This document shows positions 8,311 to 16,460 of a DNA stretch of 64,000 nucleotides, in pieces. Made by a program: the position numbers and the translations under genes. This DNA is from an uncultured Psychroserpens sp. (GTDB lineage: Bacteria > Bacteroidota > Bacteroidia > Flavobacteriales > Flavobacteriaceae). The number at the start of each line of letters is the position of its first letter. Position 1 is the first letter of the stretch. Where the stretch lies: positions 62,001 to 126,000 of the forward strand of contig CANLEE010000002.1 of NCBI GenBank assembly GCA_947489585.1. Direction: 5' to 3'. Under the pieces are notes generated by a model. It saw only the letters and a list, made by a program, of their open reading frames with translations, made no database searches and was not told the DNA's origin.

Positions 8311-10137
8311 ATGAATTACTTAAAAAAACTCTTTCGTTTTATTGTACCATATAAACGTTATGCTATTTCAAATATCATAGCTAACGTGTTTTATGCTTTG
8401 TTTAGCACACTAGCTATGGTATCACTAATGCCAATGATTAATGTATTATTTGGAGAAGGTGAAAAAGTGACGAAAAAGCCTATTTATGATGCTGCATCAA
8501 GCATAAAGAGTTTTTCAGAAGATTACCTCAATTATCTTATTACCACAACATCTGAGCAACATGGTCCACTTAGGTCATTACTATATATGATTATCTTAAT
8601 CGTTAGTTTATTCTTACTCAAAAATGTATTTAACTATCTGGGTTTATATTTTATAACCTTTTTAAGAAATGGCGTTTTAAAAGATTTACGAAACGAGATT
8701 TACGATAAAGTTACACAGTTACCTATTTCTTATTATTCTGAAAAACGAAAAGGTGATGTTATTGCTAGAATTTCAGGAGATGTAAATGAAGTAAAAGGCT
8801 CTTTACTTGCAGTCCTAGAACTTATAGTAAAAGAACCATTAACCATTTTATTCGCCATAATAGCAATGTTCATTATTTCAGTAAAACTTACAGTTTTTGT
8901 GTTTTTGTTTATTCCCATAGCAGGATTTATTATCTCAAGAATAGGAAAGAGTTTAAAAAAGAAATCTAATCGGGTACAAACTGAACAAGGTGTATTTTTG
9001 TCTACTCTAGAAGAAACACTTGGCGGACTTAAAGTTATAAAAGGTTTTAATGCTGAAAAACGATTCAATGAGACGTTTCAGAAATCAACAAAACGTTTTT
9101 ATAATTTCTCAAACACCTTGATGAATCGACAAAATTTAGCATCACCAATGAGTGAAATTTTGGGCATTATTACCATTTCTGTACTACTTTGGTATGGTGG
9201 CAATATGGTTCTAGTCGAAAAAACAATGACTGGTGGTACTTTTATAGGTTACATTGGTTTAGCTTGGCAAATCTTAACACCTGCTAAAGCTATTAGTAAA
9301 GCGAGTTATAAAGTTAGAGCGGGAAATGCTGCTGCAGATCGTATCCTAGAGATTATAGAAACTGAAAGCCCATTGATTGATCGTGTTAATGCACAAACCA
9401 AAACTGACTTCACTTCTAATATTTCATTGAATGCTATTTCTTTCAAATATGAAGATGATTTAGTACTTAAAAATTTCACCATCAAAGTACCTAAAGGAAA
9501 AAGTGTGGCTCTAGTTGGACAATCTGGAAGTGGAAAATCAACCATCGCAAACCTCGTAACTCGTTTCTATGATGTTAATGAAGGAAGTATTTCAATTGAC
9601 GGAATAGACATAAGAGACTTAAAAAAGCATTCGCTTAGGAGTCTAATGGGACTAGTGACTCAAGATTCTATCTTGTTTAATGAAAGCATAAAAAACAATT
9701 TACTTATAGGTAAAGAAGATGCAACTGATGAAGAGATTATAGACGCCTTAAAAATTGCTAATGCTTGGGAATTTGTAAAAGACTTACCTAACGGAATTAA
9801 TACGAACATCGGTGATTCGGGTGGTAAATTATCTGGCGGACAACAACAACGTCTTAGTATTGCGAGGGCAGTGCTCAAAAACCCACCAATTATGATTTTA
9901 GACGAAGCGACATCTGCTCTAGATACCGAAAGCGAACGTTTAGTTCAAAATGCTTTGGAAAACATGATGAAAAACAGAACCTCTATTGTCATCGCACACA
10001 GGTTATCTACGATACAAAATGCCGATGAGATTATCGTCATGAACAAAGGCGAAATTGCAGAACAAGGAACACATAACGAACTCATAACTAAAAACGGAGT
10101 TTACAAAAAACTGGTAGACATGCAAAGTTTTGAATAG
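8311..10137 (+). CDS. ABC exporter with fused permease and ATPase (MsbA-like)
   Basis: 608-residue half-transporter. The first 340 residues hold an ABC type-1 transmembrane domain with about six helices. The C-terminal ATPase has Walker A GQSGSGKST, the Q-loop region 'LVTQDSILFN', the signature LSGGQQQR, Walker B 'IMILDEATSALD' and the switch histidine in 'IVIAHRLST'. This is the MsbA/lipid-flippase or multidrug exporter class and should work as a homodimer. Context (glycosyltransferase, phosphohexomutase) fits a lipid or glycolipid substrate, but the sequence alone cannot decide. It is the last gene of its unit, followed by a strong terminator. Confidence 0.93.
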   Translation: MNYLKKLFRFIVPYKRYAISNIIANVFYALFSTLAMVSLMPMINVLFGEGEKVTKKPIYDAASSIKSFSEDYLNYLITTTSEQHGPLRSLLYMIILIVSLFLLKNVFNYLGLYFITFLRNGVLKDLRNEIYDKVTQLPISYYSEKRKGDVIARISGDVNEVKGSLLAVLELIVKEPLTILFAIIAMFIISVKLTVFVFLFIPIAGFIISRIGKSLKKKSNRVQTEQGVFLSTLEETLGGLKVIKGFNAEKRFNETFQKSTKRFYNFSNTLMNRQNLASPMSEILGIITISVLLWYGGNMVLVEKTMTGGTFIGYIGLAWQILTPAKAISKASYKVRAGNAAADRILEIIETESPLIDRVNAQTKTDFTSNISLNAISFKYEDDLVLKNFTIKVPKGKSVALVGQSGSGKSTIANLVTRFYDVNEGSISIDGIDIRDLKKHSLRSLMGLVTQDSILFNESIKNNLLIGKEDATDEEIIDALKIANAWEFVKDLPNGINTNIGDSGGKLSGGQQQRLSIARAVLKNPPIMILDEATSALDTESERLVQNALENMMKNRTSIVIAHRLSTIQNADEIIVMNKGEIAEQGTHNELITKNGVYKKLVDMQSFE

Positions 10138-10171
10138 CTAATGAGCTATTTAAATACATTATATAAATCAG

Positions 10172-10201
10172 AAAAGGATGCAACGTGAGTCGCATCCTTT
10201 T
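10172..10201 (+). terminator. Rho-independent terminator after the ABC exporter
   Basis: Ten-base-pair perfect stem AAAAGGATGC/GCATCCTTTT with a 10-base loop, 35 bases after the exporter stop codon. Confidence 0.85.
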
Positions 10202-10388
10202 CGTTTCTATTACCATTATTTGGGGACAATGGCAATATTTAAGTAGGTTAGGCTGAGACAAACATAAATTAAATTAATGGTCTATGCAAGAAAAAAATGC
10301 ATTTCATCGTTATTTTTTACGTTTTATCGATGTTTTTTGATGCAAATAATTGATTATCAATCAAATGTGAAATATATTTTTTTTCATT

Positions 10389-10415
10389 AAACTTTCTGTA
10401 CATTTAAGTGTCTAA
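10389..10415 (+). promoter_or_regulatory. Candidate ECF-type promoter of the first ECF sigma gene
   Basis: AAACTTT, then 14 bases, then GTCTAA, a shape like ECF-dependent promoters (-35 with AAC, -10 GTCTAA). The expected start near 10422 is about 10 bases before the TTG start codon. Its -10 continues as GTCTAAAT, resembling the ATCTAAA of the second ECF module. Autoregulation is an inference. Confidence 0.4.
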
Positions 10416-10431
10416 ATAAAAACCGTTTTTA

Positions 10432-10974
10432 TTGGATAACGAACAAGATTTCATACAACGCCTTAGCACCTCATCTACTAAAGAAGCTGCTTTTAGGGAG
10501 CTTCTATCGCTTTACAAAGAGCGATTGTATTGGCATATTCGTCATATTGTTAAATCACATGACGATGCAGATGATGTCTTACAAAACACTTTTATTAAAG
10601 TCTATAAAAATATCCATAACTTTAAAGGTGACAGTAAATTGTTTTCTTGGATGTATCGCATAGCAACTAATGAATCTATTACACATATTAATAAAAATGC
10701 TAAGCGAATTAATCTCGCTAATGAAGATACACACCAGCACATGGTTAACAGCTTAAAAGCTGATGTCTATTTTGAAGGTGATGCCATTCAATATAAATTA
10801 CAACAAGCAATTGCTACCTTACCAGAAAAACAGCAATTGGTATTTAATATGAAATATTTTCAGGATATTAAATATAGAGACATGTCTGATATATTAGAAA
10901 CCAGTGAAGGTGCATTAAAAGCATCATATCATATAGCTGTAAAAAAAATAGAAGCAATTTTAACGCAAGATTAA
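10432..10974 (+). CDS. ECF-family RNA polymerase sigma factor
   Basis: 180-residue sigma-70 family ECF factor. Region 2 includes 'IRHIVKSHDDADDVLQNTFIKVYKNIHNFKGDSKLFSWMYRIATN' and region 4 'LPEKQQLVFNMKYFQDIKYRDMSDILETSEGALKASYHIAVKKIE'. The start is a TTG at 10432. No ATG exists nearby in frame and the homologous region begins at once (DNEQDFIQRL), so the TTG start looks genuine. It heads a three-gene unit with a one-TM protein (11005) and a secreted helical protein (11511), which resembles sigma/anti-sigma/sensor modules. Confidence 0.92.
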   Translation: MDNEQDFIQRLSTSSTKEAAFRELLSLYKERLYWHIRHIVKSHDDADDVLQNTFIKVYKNIHNFKGDSKLFSWMYRIATNESITHINKNAKRINLANEDTHQHMVNSLKADVYFEGDAIQYKLQQAIATLPEKQQLVFNMKYFQDIKYRDMSDILETSEGALKASYHIAVKKIEAILTQD

Positions 10975-10982
10975 ACCAATTA

Positions 10983-10998
10983 AAGACTTGAGAGTCTT
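10983..10998 (+). promoter_or_regulatory. Hairpin just upstream of the anti-sigma-like start codon
   Basis: AAGACT-TGAG-AGTCTT forms a perfect six-base-pair stem with a 4-base loop. It ends six bases before the ATG at 11005, where it could affect translation start. There is no T-run, so it is not a terminator. Confidence 0.35.
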
Positions 10999-11004
10999 AT
11001 TAGT

Positions 11005-11514
11005 ATGACACAGAAAAAATTAGATAACAATATAACTTCAGGTTTTAAAACACCTAAAGATTACTTTTCAAAAGTTGAAGAGCAAATCCTTAATGAAGTT
11101 AAAGTAATAGATAAAGCAGAGCATTCTGGTTTTGAAGTTCCTGAATCTTATTTTGAAAAGGTTGAAAGCAATATTCTTGATACTATTGCTTTAGAAAATA
11201 ACACAAAAGTTGTCTCGTTAATAAGTTGGAAAAAGGTGACGTATACTACGGCTATTGCAGCCTGTTTGGTATTGATGTTTAATGTCTTTTTTAATACTTC
11301 GGAAAAAGTAACCTTTGAATCCATTGAAATAACTTCTATAGAAAATTACATAGAAACCGAAGATTATACCGCTTACGAATTAGCATCACTATTAACTGAA
11401 GATGAACTTAACAAAGACAATTTTATTGATACAGAAATCTCTGAAACTACGCTTGAAGATTATTTGTTAGATCATGTAGAAGTTGAAGATTTAATTTTAG
11501 AACAAACACAATGA
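11005..11514 (+). CDS. One-TM protein of ECF module, putative anti-sigma factor
   Basis: 169 residues with no domain I can name. The cytosolic N-terminal part carries two copies of a short motif 29 residues apart: SGFKTPKDYF-KVEEQIL (12-29) and SGFEVPESYF-KVESNIL (41-58). A single membrane helix follows (about 75-92, 'YTTAIAACLVLMFNVFF'), then an acidic C-terminal part outside the membrane. Proteins with this 'GF-x-P-x-x-Y-F' motif and one helix sit directly behind ECF sigma genes in Bacteroidota, and the position suggests an anti-sigma role. No zinc-binding HxxxCxxC anti-sigma motif is present. Its stop codon overlaps the next gene's start (ATGA). Confidence 0.6.
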   Translation: MTQKKLDNNITSGFKTPKDYFSKVEEQILNEVKVIDKAEHSGFEVPESYFEKVESNILDTIALENNTKVVSLISWKKVTYTTAIAACLVLMFNVFFNTSEKVTFESIEITSIENYIETEDYTAYELASLLTEDELNKDNFIDTEISETTLEDYLLDHVEVEDLILEQTQ

Positions 11515-11954
11515 AAAACACATTTATAACTTTATTTTTTATAGTCCTAACGTTTAGTGCATTCGGACAAAGAAAAGAGCGTCAAGAGCGTATTCAAGCT
11601 TTAAAAGTTGCTTTTATTACTGAAAAACTAGAACTTACTTCTGAAGAAGCACAACGCTTCTGGCCTGTTTACAATGCAATCGAAAGTGAGAAAGAAACCC
11701 TTAGAAAAGAGGCTCAAAGCATACGAAGAGGATTAGACTTTGAAACCTTAACCGATGCCGAAGCCAATAAACTTATAACAGATATGTTGGGCATTGAAAA
11801 CAGAAAGCATAATCTACATAGCAAACAAGTCAATGATCTATTGAAAGTGATTCCAGCCAAAAAAGTTATTTTACTTAAAGTGGTTGAAGAGCAGTTTAAT
11901 AAACGTATGATTGCTGAATTAAAAAAACGACGTGAGAAGTTTAAAAAGAACTAG
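11511..11954 (+). CDS. Secreted helical protein, putative sensor partner of ECF sigma factor
   Basis: 147 residues with a signal peptide ending around AFGQ (residues 1-20), then an almost wholly helical, charged protein. The 'KLELTSEEAQRFWPVYNAIESEKETLRKEA' segment resembles the LTxxQ/E pattern of periplasmic Spy/CpxP-like and CnrX-like proteins, and database annotations of relatives often read 'sensor of ECF-type sigma factor'. It overlaps the anti-sigma-like gene by four bases, which implies coupled translation and a shared job. The likely role is periplasmic sensing that controls the membrane partner, an inference from layout. Confidence 0.65.
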   Translation: MKNTFITLFFIVLTFSAFGQRKERQERIQALKVAFITEKLELTSEEAQRFWPVYNAIESEKETLRKEAQSIRRGLDFETLTDAEANKLITDMLGIENRKHNLHSKQVNDLLKVIPAKKVILLKVVEEQFNKRMIAELKKRREKFKKN

Positions 11955-11975
11955 TATTAAAAAAGTTGACTCTTT

Positions 11976-13085
11976 TTATTCTGTAAATGTTAGTTTAGAT
12001 AGTCGCCCTTTACCTGCTGCATAAGCCACTGTGTCATTTAAAAATCGTATGGTATAAAAGCCTTCATCACTTAAATGTGACCACGTATTCCCTGAGTCAT
12101 TAGAATAATCAATACCATTAAACCCAATAGCAACAAGTTCTTTTCCTTTACCATTAGGGACATATTGTACACAACTTCGATAACCTGGTGATTGATTTTG
12201 AGCCACAAGCTGCCATGTTTTTCCGCCATCCGTAGTTCTAATTTTATTTGCAGAACTGTCTGCTGGCTTTGTATAATCGCCTCCTATTGCAAAACCATTC
12301 ATCTCATCATAAAAATCGATAGAATACATACCTGTAGTTTCTATACCTTGAACAATTGGTGTCTCATAAACATCCCAAGTATTGCCTTTATCTGGAGAAA
12401 ATAGAATTCGGCTAGCTTTTCCACCTGTAGCCACCCAAGTTTTATCACCAATAATTGCAATATTAGTGTCACTTGCTGCAAAAGCTGCTTCACCTTCTTT
12501 AGCTTTTGGTAGATCATCACAAGATAATTTTTCCCAATGTTTTCCAGCATTACGAGTAATAATAACACTCATACAATCATCTGTTGGATCTCCAATGGCA
12601 ATCCCTTCTTGTGCATTCCAGAATTCCATAGAGTCATAAAAAGCTTTAGGATGATCTTCCTTATAAACAACTCTGTTTTTTTCTATATCTACATCTAATT
12701 TATACAGTAAAGCTGGAGAACCTATACTAATTCCAAAACCGGAGTTCTTATTGACCGATAAAGCTCTAAAGTTTGGTATTATTGAATCGTATTTTAAAGA
12801 CACAGGAAAATCATCGAGTAAATCTTTTGGAATATTCAAATCCTGCCGATAGTAAACGCCCAATTCTCCATTTGATGTTAGGTAAATAACACCTACTGAG
12901 TCAATAACTTCTATTGCTCTTATATTTAAGTTAGAATCTTCTATTAAAGTTTTAATTTGAACTTTAGAAAATTGTTTCTTCTCAGATTGATATTTCATAT
13001 GTTTATTATAGTCAAACAGCAATCCGAAGCTCCCTAAACCAATAATTAGAATTGGGCACAAAAACAGTAGCTTTACCTTTTTCAT
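11976..13085 (-). CDS. Exported BNR/YCF48-like beta-propeller protein
   Basis: 369 residues. An N-terminal hydrophobic segment (about 4-24) serves as signal or anchor. The rest is a propeller of sialidase/YCF48-type blades with Asp-box-like turns: 'TRNAGKHWEKL', 'SPDKGNTWDVYE', 'TTDGGKTWQLV' and 'SNDSGNTWSHL'. This fold is often annotated as an oxidoreductase or glycosyl hydrolase, but no catalytic residues can be named here and the function is unknown. It stands alone: a terminator for the upstream SCO gene lies between the two, and its 3' end faces the ECF module on the other strand. Confidence 0.8.
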   Translation of the reverse strand: MKKVKLLFLCPILIIGLGSFGLLFDYNKHMKYQSEKKQFSKVQIKTLIEDSNLNIRAIEVIDSVGVIYLTSNGELGVYYRQDLNIPKDLLDDFPVSLKYDSIIPNFRALSVNKNSGFGISIGSPALLYKLDVDIEKNRVVYKEDHPKAFYDSMEFWNAQEGIAIGDPTDDCMSVIITRNAGKHWEKLSCDDLPKAKEGEAAFAASDTNIAIIGDKTWVATGGKASRILFSPDKGNTWDVYETPIVQGIETTGMYSIDFYDEMNGFAIGGDYTKPADSSANKIRTTDGGKTWQLVAQNQSPGYRSCVQYVPNGKGKELVAIGFNGIDYSNDSGNTWSHLSDEGFYTIRFLNDTVAYAAGKGRLSKLTFTE

Positions 13086-13112
13086 AAGTTTAATATTTAT
13101 ATAAAAATAGAA

Positions 13113-13140
13113 AAGCTTCGTGACCTAACACACGAAGCTT
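13113..13140 (-). terminator. Rho-independent terminator after the SCO-family gene
   Basis: Ten-base-pair perfect stem AAGCTTCGTG/CACGAAGCTT with an 8-base loop, followed on the minus strand by TTCTATTTTTAT. It closes the minus-strand unit ending with the SCO gene. Confidence 0.8.
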
Positions 13141-13167
13141 CTCAAAAATTAACATCAAACTAATCAA

Positions 13168-13839
13168 TCAATTCTCCTTTTGTAAGGTTTTTACATCTGC
13201 TATTAACTGTTGAACAGCCGTACTATTTAAGCCATTATAAATTCCTCGAATGTGTTTATTCTTATCAATGAGCACAAAGTTCTCAGTATGCAAAAAATCG
13301 TCTTCAGTTTTGGTTTCCCCTAAATCTTCTTCAGCAAAATACCACTGTCTACCCAAGTCATAAATTTGCTTGCGATTGCCTGTTACCAAATGCCATTTGT
13401 TATTAATAACACCCTTGTTTTCAGCATAACGCCTAAGTGTAGAAACCGAATCGGTCTCTGGAGTCACTGAATGTGATAACAATAGGATATCATTGTCGTC
13501 AATGAATGCCTCTTGAAGCACTTTCATATTAGCTGTCATTTTTGGGCAAATTCCAGGACAAGTTGTAAAGAAAAAATCGGCCACATAAATTTTATCATCA
13601 AAGGTGTTTTCGGTCACTATATTGCCTTGTTGATTTACCAAACTAAATGATGGGATTTTATGAAATCTTTTCATTTTTCGTTCATTATATGCCAACCAGT
13701 TAGGTGTAAAAGAGGCTTCATTATAATATGGCAAAGCTTCTACTCTACTTTTTCTCTCTTGAGTTGTAGATTCGTCACAACTCATAAAAAAAACAAGTAG
13801 TAAACTACTGATTATGTTATTAATTTTGTACAATTTCAT
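13168..13839 (-). CDS. SCO1/SenC-family copper-binding lipoprotein
   Basis: 223 residues with a signal peptide and a lipobox-like 'FFMSC' giving lipidation at C21. The thioredoxin-like domain has the SCO motif TCPGICPKM (C94 and C98) and the third copper ligand H184 in 'DFLHTENFVLID'. SCO proteins bind copper and help assemble the CuA centre of cytochrome oxidase or act in periplasmic copper and redox handling. No oxidase genes are nearby. It is the last gene of the YHYH/YwqK unit and overlaps the upstream YwqK-like gene by 20 bases, so copper handling is a plausible theme for that unit. Confidence 0.93.
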   Translation of the reverse strand: MKLYKINNIISSLLLVFFMSCDESTTQERKSRVEALPYYNEASFTPNWLAYNERKMKRFHKIPSFSLVNQQGNIVTENTFDDKIYVADFFFTTCPGICPKMTANMKVLQEAFIDDNDILLLSHSVTPETDSVSTLRRYAENKGVINNKWHLVTGNRKQIYDLGRQWYFAEEDLGETKTEDDFLHTENFVLIDKNKHIRGIYNGLNSTAVQQLIADVKTLQKEN

Positions 13840-14479
13840 TTTTCAACTTGTAACATAGGTTCGCTTTTTTCAATCCAAAAATACGACCGTTTTTGGCTTC
13901 ATAATTCACATAAATTTTTCCATTTCTTAGCCATGCTTGCTGCATACCTTCTTCAATTCCATTTTTAAGGGTTGTTTGTCTTGATAATTGTCCATTATCA
14001 AACCAACGCTTTTGAATTCCTTCTCTAACACCATTAACATAATATGATTCTGAACTTAATTTCTTATTAGGCCACCAACTTTTAACACTACCATTCAAAC
14101 GATTTTCAATAAAAAAAGATTCTTTTTTAAGTACTCCATTTTCAAACCATTCTCTAGCGATTCCCTCTTTTTTTCCTTCATAATAACCTATAGAGGATAA
14201 TAAAACTCCATTACTATGATATGTCACTGAATAACCACTATAAGGCTTACCATTGTAATACCACTTTCCTTCTAATGGATTCAATTTCAATAGATTCTTA
14301 TTCACCTTAAGTGCATTAATTTCCTTGTTTACATAGAGACTTTCATTCTTAGTTTCCTTGGTTACACAACCAGAATTTAATAGAATTAAGAATAAACCAC
14401 ATAAACTAGTTAATACTATTTGGCGTCCCTTGATAATCTCCAGGAAAAATGATGTAATATTGATTAAGGTATAATTCAT
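13820..14479 (-). CDS. YwqK-like MORN-repeat lipoprotein
   Basis: 219 residues, with a hydrophobic stretch (about 21-37) ending in 'LLNSGC', a weak lipobox. The rest consists of about five tandem MORN-like/YwqK repeats of the type 'Y-NG-L-...-G-Y-x-G-K-K-E-G-x-x-x-x-W-F-x-N-G'. Databases often call this family 'toxin-antitoxin system YwqK family antitoxin', but no toxin gene lies nearby and I do not support that role. The only in-frame ATG (14479) makes a 74-base overlap with the upstream YHYH gene, unusually long, so the true start may be a non-ATG codon further in. The 3' end overlaps the SCO gene. Confidence 0.75.
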   Translation of the reverse strand: MNYTLINITSFFLEIIKGRQIVLTSLCGLFLILLNSGCVTKETKNESLYVNKEINALKVNKNLLKLNPLEGKWYYNGKPYSGYSVTYHSNGVLLSSIGYYEGKKEGIAREWFENGVLKKESFFIENRLNGSVKSWWPNKKLSSESYYVNGVREGIQKRWFDNGQLSRQTTLKNGIEEGMQQAWLRNGKIYVNYEAKNGRIFGLKKANLCYKLKNEIVQN

Positions 14480-15155
14480 TTTCTATATGGTAATGGTATT
14501 CAGCTTCCGTTGTATGTTGCGTACTAGTTGTATGTCCTCCTGAAACATCTAAATCAGTTGGGTAACTTCCAGTAGAATTACATTTCCGTCCATAAATAAA
14601 AAATCCATCGGCCAAAATACCAATTAGATTAGAATCATCTTGAGAAAATGCAGTTGGTTCTAAGTGGTAGTGATAAACACCTGGACCAATATGTCCTCCT
14701 GTATAATCTAAACTTCCTGCAGCTTCATTAAGAGGCCCATTACCTTCTTGATCATTATATATAGCCGCTCCGCTTATTGCAATACCTATTGCTCCTAAGG
14801 ATGTTGCGGTACTGCTATTTGCCAACTGTGGGTTTTGGGACACTGTTAATGTAGCTGAACCATCAAAATTTGGAATAATACTAGGTGTCAACATAACATC
14901 GATCTCTTCTTGATAAAGTGAATGACCTGTTCCCCAATATACTGTTGTATGATTTGGATTACCAGTAGTTTCGATAACTACATTTGAGCCATTTAAATAA
15001 ATATCGGTTTCGTCTGTGTCAAACTCAGCAAAAGCTGCATGTAATTCTCCTGTTGTTTCCTGTTCTTCTCCAGAAGAATCATCATCACTAGAACACGCAA
15101 AAAACACTGTTATCACTGATACTGCTAATACTAAAGTTTTTAAATAATTTCTCAT
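14406..15155 (-). CDS. YHYH-domain lipoprotein
   Basis: 249 residues. The signal ends in 'VFFACSSDDDSS', a clear Bacteroidota lipoprotein start with an acidic export-type tail after the cysteine (C20). The YHYH domain shows 'GPGVYHYHLEP', 'GILADGFFIYGRK' and 'EAEYHYHIENE'. The domain's paired histidines suggest metal binding, but its biochemical role is not established. The gene has one copy of the repeated ECF-type promoter element 32 bases before its ATG and heads a unit with the YwqK-like and SCO genes. Confidence 0.88.
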   Translation of the reverse strand: MRNYLKTLVLAVSVITVFFACSSDDDSSGEEQETTGELHAAFAEFDTDETDIYLNGSNVVIETTGNPNHTTVYWGTGHSLYQEEIDVMLTPSIIPNFDGSATLTVSQNPQLANSSTATSLGAIGIAISGAAIYNDQEGNGPLNEAAGSLDYTGGHIGPGVYHYHLEPTAFSQDDSNLIGILADGFFIYGRKCNSTGSYPTDLDVSGGHTTSTQHTTEAEYHYHIENELYLNQYYIIFPGDYQGTPNSIN

Positions 15156-15186
15156 TAATAGTTGTATTAATTTGTTACTGTTTAGA

Positions 15187-15216
15187 TTTAGATGTGCTTC
15201 TTAAAAAAAACTTGCG
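15187..15216 (-). promoter_or_regulatory. ECF-type promoter element, copy 5 (YHYH-YwqK-SCO unit)
   Basis: The minus strand reads CGCAAGTTTT, 11 bases, then ACATCTAAA. The -10 half ends about 31 bases before the ATG at 15155. Same 30-base layout as the copies at 16357, 16784, 17699 and 18338. Confidence 0.75.
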
Positions 15217-15228
15217 GTGCTGATACCA

Positions 15229-16323
15229 TTAATTACGTCTGCCTAGTTTTTGTCTTTTGGGTCTAGGCGCTTTTTCCAATTCTTCTTTTGTTATAAAACC
15301 ATCATCATTAGCATCAATCTTTGAAAAACTATTAGCTAGAGGTCCTTTAACCTCCTTTTGAGATAATTTTTCATCATTATTCTCATCCATTTCTTCAAAA
15401 ATTTGATCTAGACTAGGTCTCCCTTTTTGTTGTTCTTGTTGTTGAACTTCTCCCATTAAACATCGACTCACATAAGGAAACTCATTTGTCACTAGATACA
15501 TATATTGTCCGTTGATAGTAATCCCGTTGCATTCATCTAAATCTCCATGATTTTCAACAAACTCAAAATCAGAACCATAGGTGCCATCATAATGACCTTC
15601 TACAGCAATAGCAACAGTTTTATGAGTGGTATATGTACAATCTTCACCTTCTCTGGTGCCATCTAATAATTTATAACTCGATTTATATTTCCCACTTTTT
15701 GAATAGTATATTGGAAACCCATCATGAGCAAAGCCAACATGTACGAGGTCTACTCCAGCATCTAGGGTTTCTATCACAGATGTTGGTGCTCCATGATAGT
15801 GATACGCTCCAGTTGGCTGCACATGTGCATGGTTAAAATCAAGCCCTAAATCAATCACATTCTGAAACGCTTCAACACGATAATTTTCTCCAGTATCACA
15901 GATGACAACTTCAGCAGTTCTTGGCTCAAACTTAACACCATTTAAAGCAACGCCTGGCTCTCTTATCCATTGTGCTTCGCCAATATATTTTGGGTTAACC
16001 GGAAATGTATAGGTTTTATTTTGTGCAGAAATGGTATTTGGGTTACCTTGATTTGGAAATTCTCCTGTTTTATGATTTGGTAAAGCGTTTGTTACCATAG
16101 TTCTTATGTTTCCCTTTATAGAAACTTGTGTATTGCTTCCGTAGAATTTGTCTTCTAATGTGTAATCCCCAAAATAATCATTCTCACTTACAGAAGTGTT
16201 CTCATGTTCGTGTGAATGATTTTCTAATCCATCATGACTGTGTGCTTTTGTGCTTTTCTGACTAGTACAATTAAATAACACAACAACCGAAAAAATTGAT
16301 ATAATTTTAAATTGGATTTTCAT
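15229..16323 (-). CDS. YHYH-domain lipoprotein with C-terminal EF-hand pair
   Basis: 364 residues. A signal peptide ends in 'VVLFNCTSQ' (lipid anchor at C19), followed by a His-rich stretch (residues 27-41, HSHDGLENHSHEHE) that could bind metal. The central YHYH domain has 'GAYHYHGAPTSV' and 'HDGFPIYYSKSGK'. The C-terminal 60 residues form two EF-hand loops, DENNDEKLSQKE and DANDDGFITKEE, so calcium binding is predicted. The EF-hand pair closely matches the free-standing EF-hand protein encoded just upstream. Own ECF-type promoter element at 16357. Confidence 0.88.
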   Translation of the reverse strand: MKIQFKIISIFSVVVLFNCTSQKSTKAHSHDGLENHSHEHENTSVSENDYFGDYTLEDKFYGSNTQVSIKGNIRTMVTNALPNHKTGEFPNQGNPNTISAQNKTYTFPVNPKYIGEAQWIREPGVALNGVKFEPRTAEVVICDTGENYRVEAFQNVIDLGLDFNHAHVQPTGAYHYHGAPTSVIETLDAGVDLVHVGFAHDGFPIYYSKSGKYKSSYKLLDGTREGEDCTYTTHKTVAIAVEGHYDGTYGSDFEFVENHGDLDECNGITINGQYMYLVTNEFPYVSRCLMGEVQQQEQQKGRPSLDQIFEEMDENNDEKLSQKEVKGPLANSFSKIDANDDGFITKEELEKAPRPKRQKLGRRN

Positions 16324-16356
16324 TGTTAAATTAGTTTTACTGTTACTGGTTTAATA

Positions 16357-16386
16357 TTTAGATATATTTGCATTAAGAAACTTGTG
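16357..16386 (-). promoter_or_regulatory. ECF-type promoter element, copy 4 (YHYH/EF-hand gene)
   Basis: The minus strand reads CACAAGTTTC, 11 bases, then ATATCTAAA, ending about 33 bases before the ATG at 16323. It lies just after the terminator of the preceding EF-hand gene, so this gene is its own transcription unit. Confidence 0.75.
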
Positions 16387-16396
16387 CTCAAAAAAA

Positions 16397-16427
16397 AGAC
16401 TTCATATCTAATATTTCTATGAAGCCT
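16397..16427 (-). terminator. Terminator of the small EF-hand gene
   Basis: A stem of ten positions, AGACTTCATA/TATGAAGCCT with one mismatch, and an 11-base loop. The minus strand then runs into TTTTTTT. Confidence 0.75.
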
Positions 16428-16460
16428 TTTTTAACTAACCAATCAAATCAAAATTTTATA

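Noticed and set aside
11951..11980. AAAAAAG-CTTTTT hairpin between the first ECF module and the propeller gene
   Set aside because: The stem has a single G-C pair and overlaps the neighbour's stop codon; too weak to call a terminator.
13820..14479. YwqK 'antitoxin' as part of a toxin-antitoxin system
   Set aside because: It is an exported repeat protein between YHYH and SCO genes, with no toxin partner. The label is a database habit.
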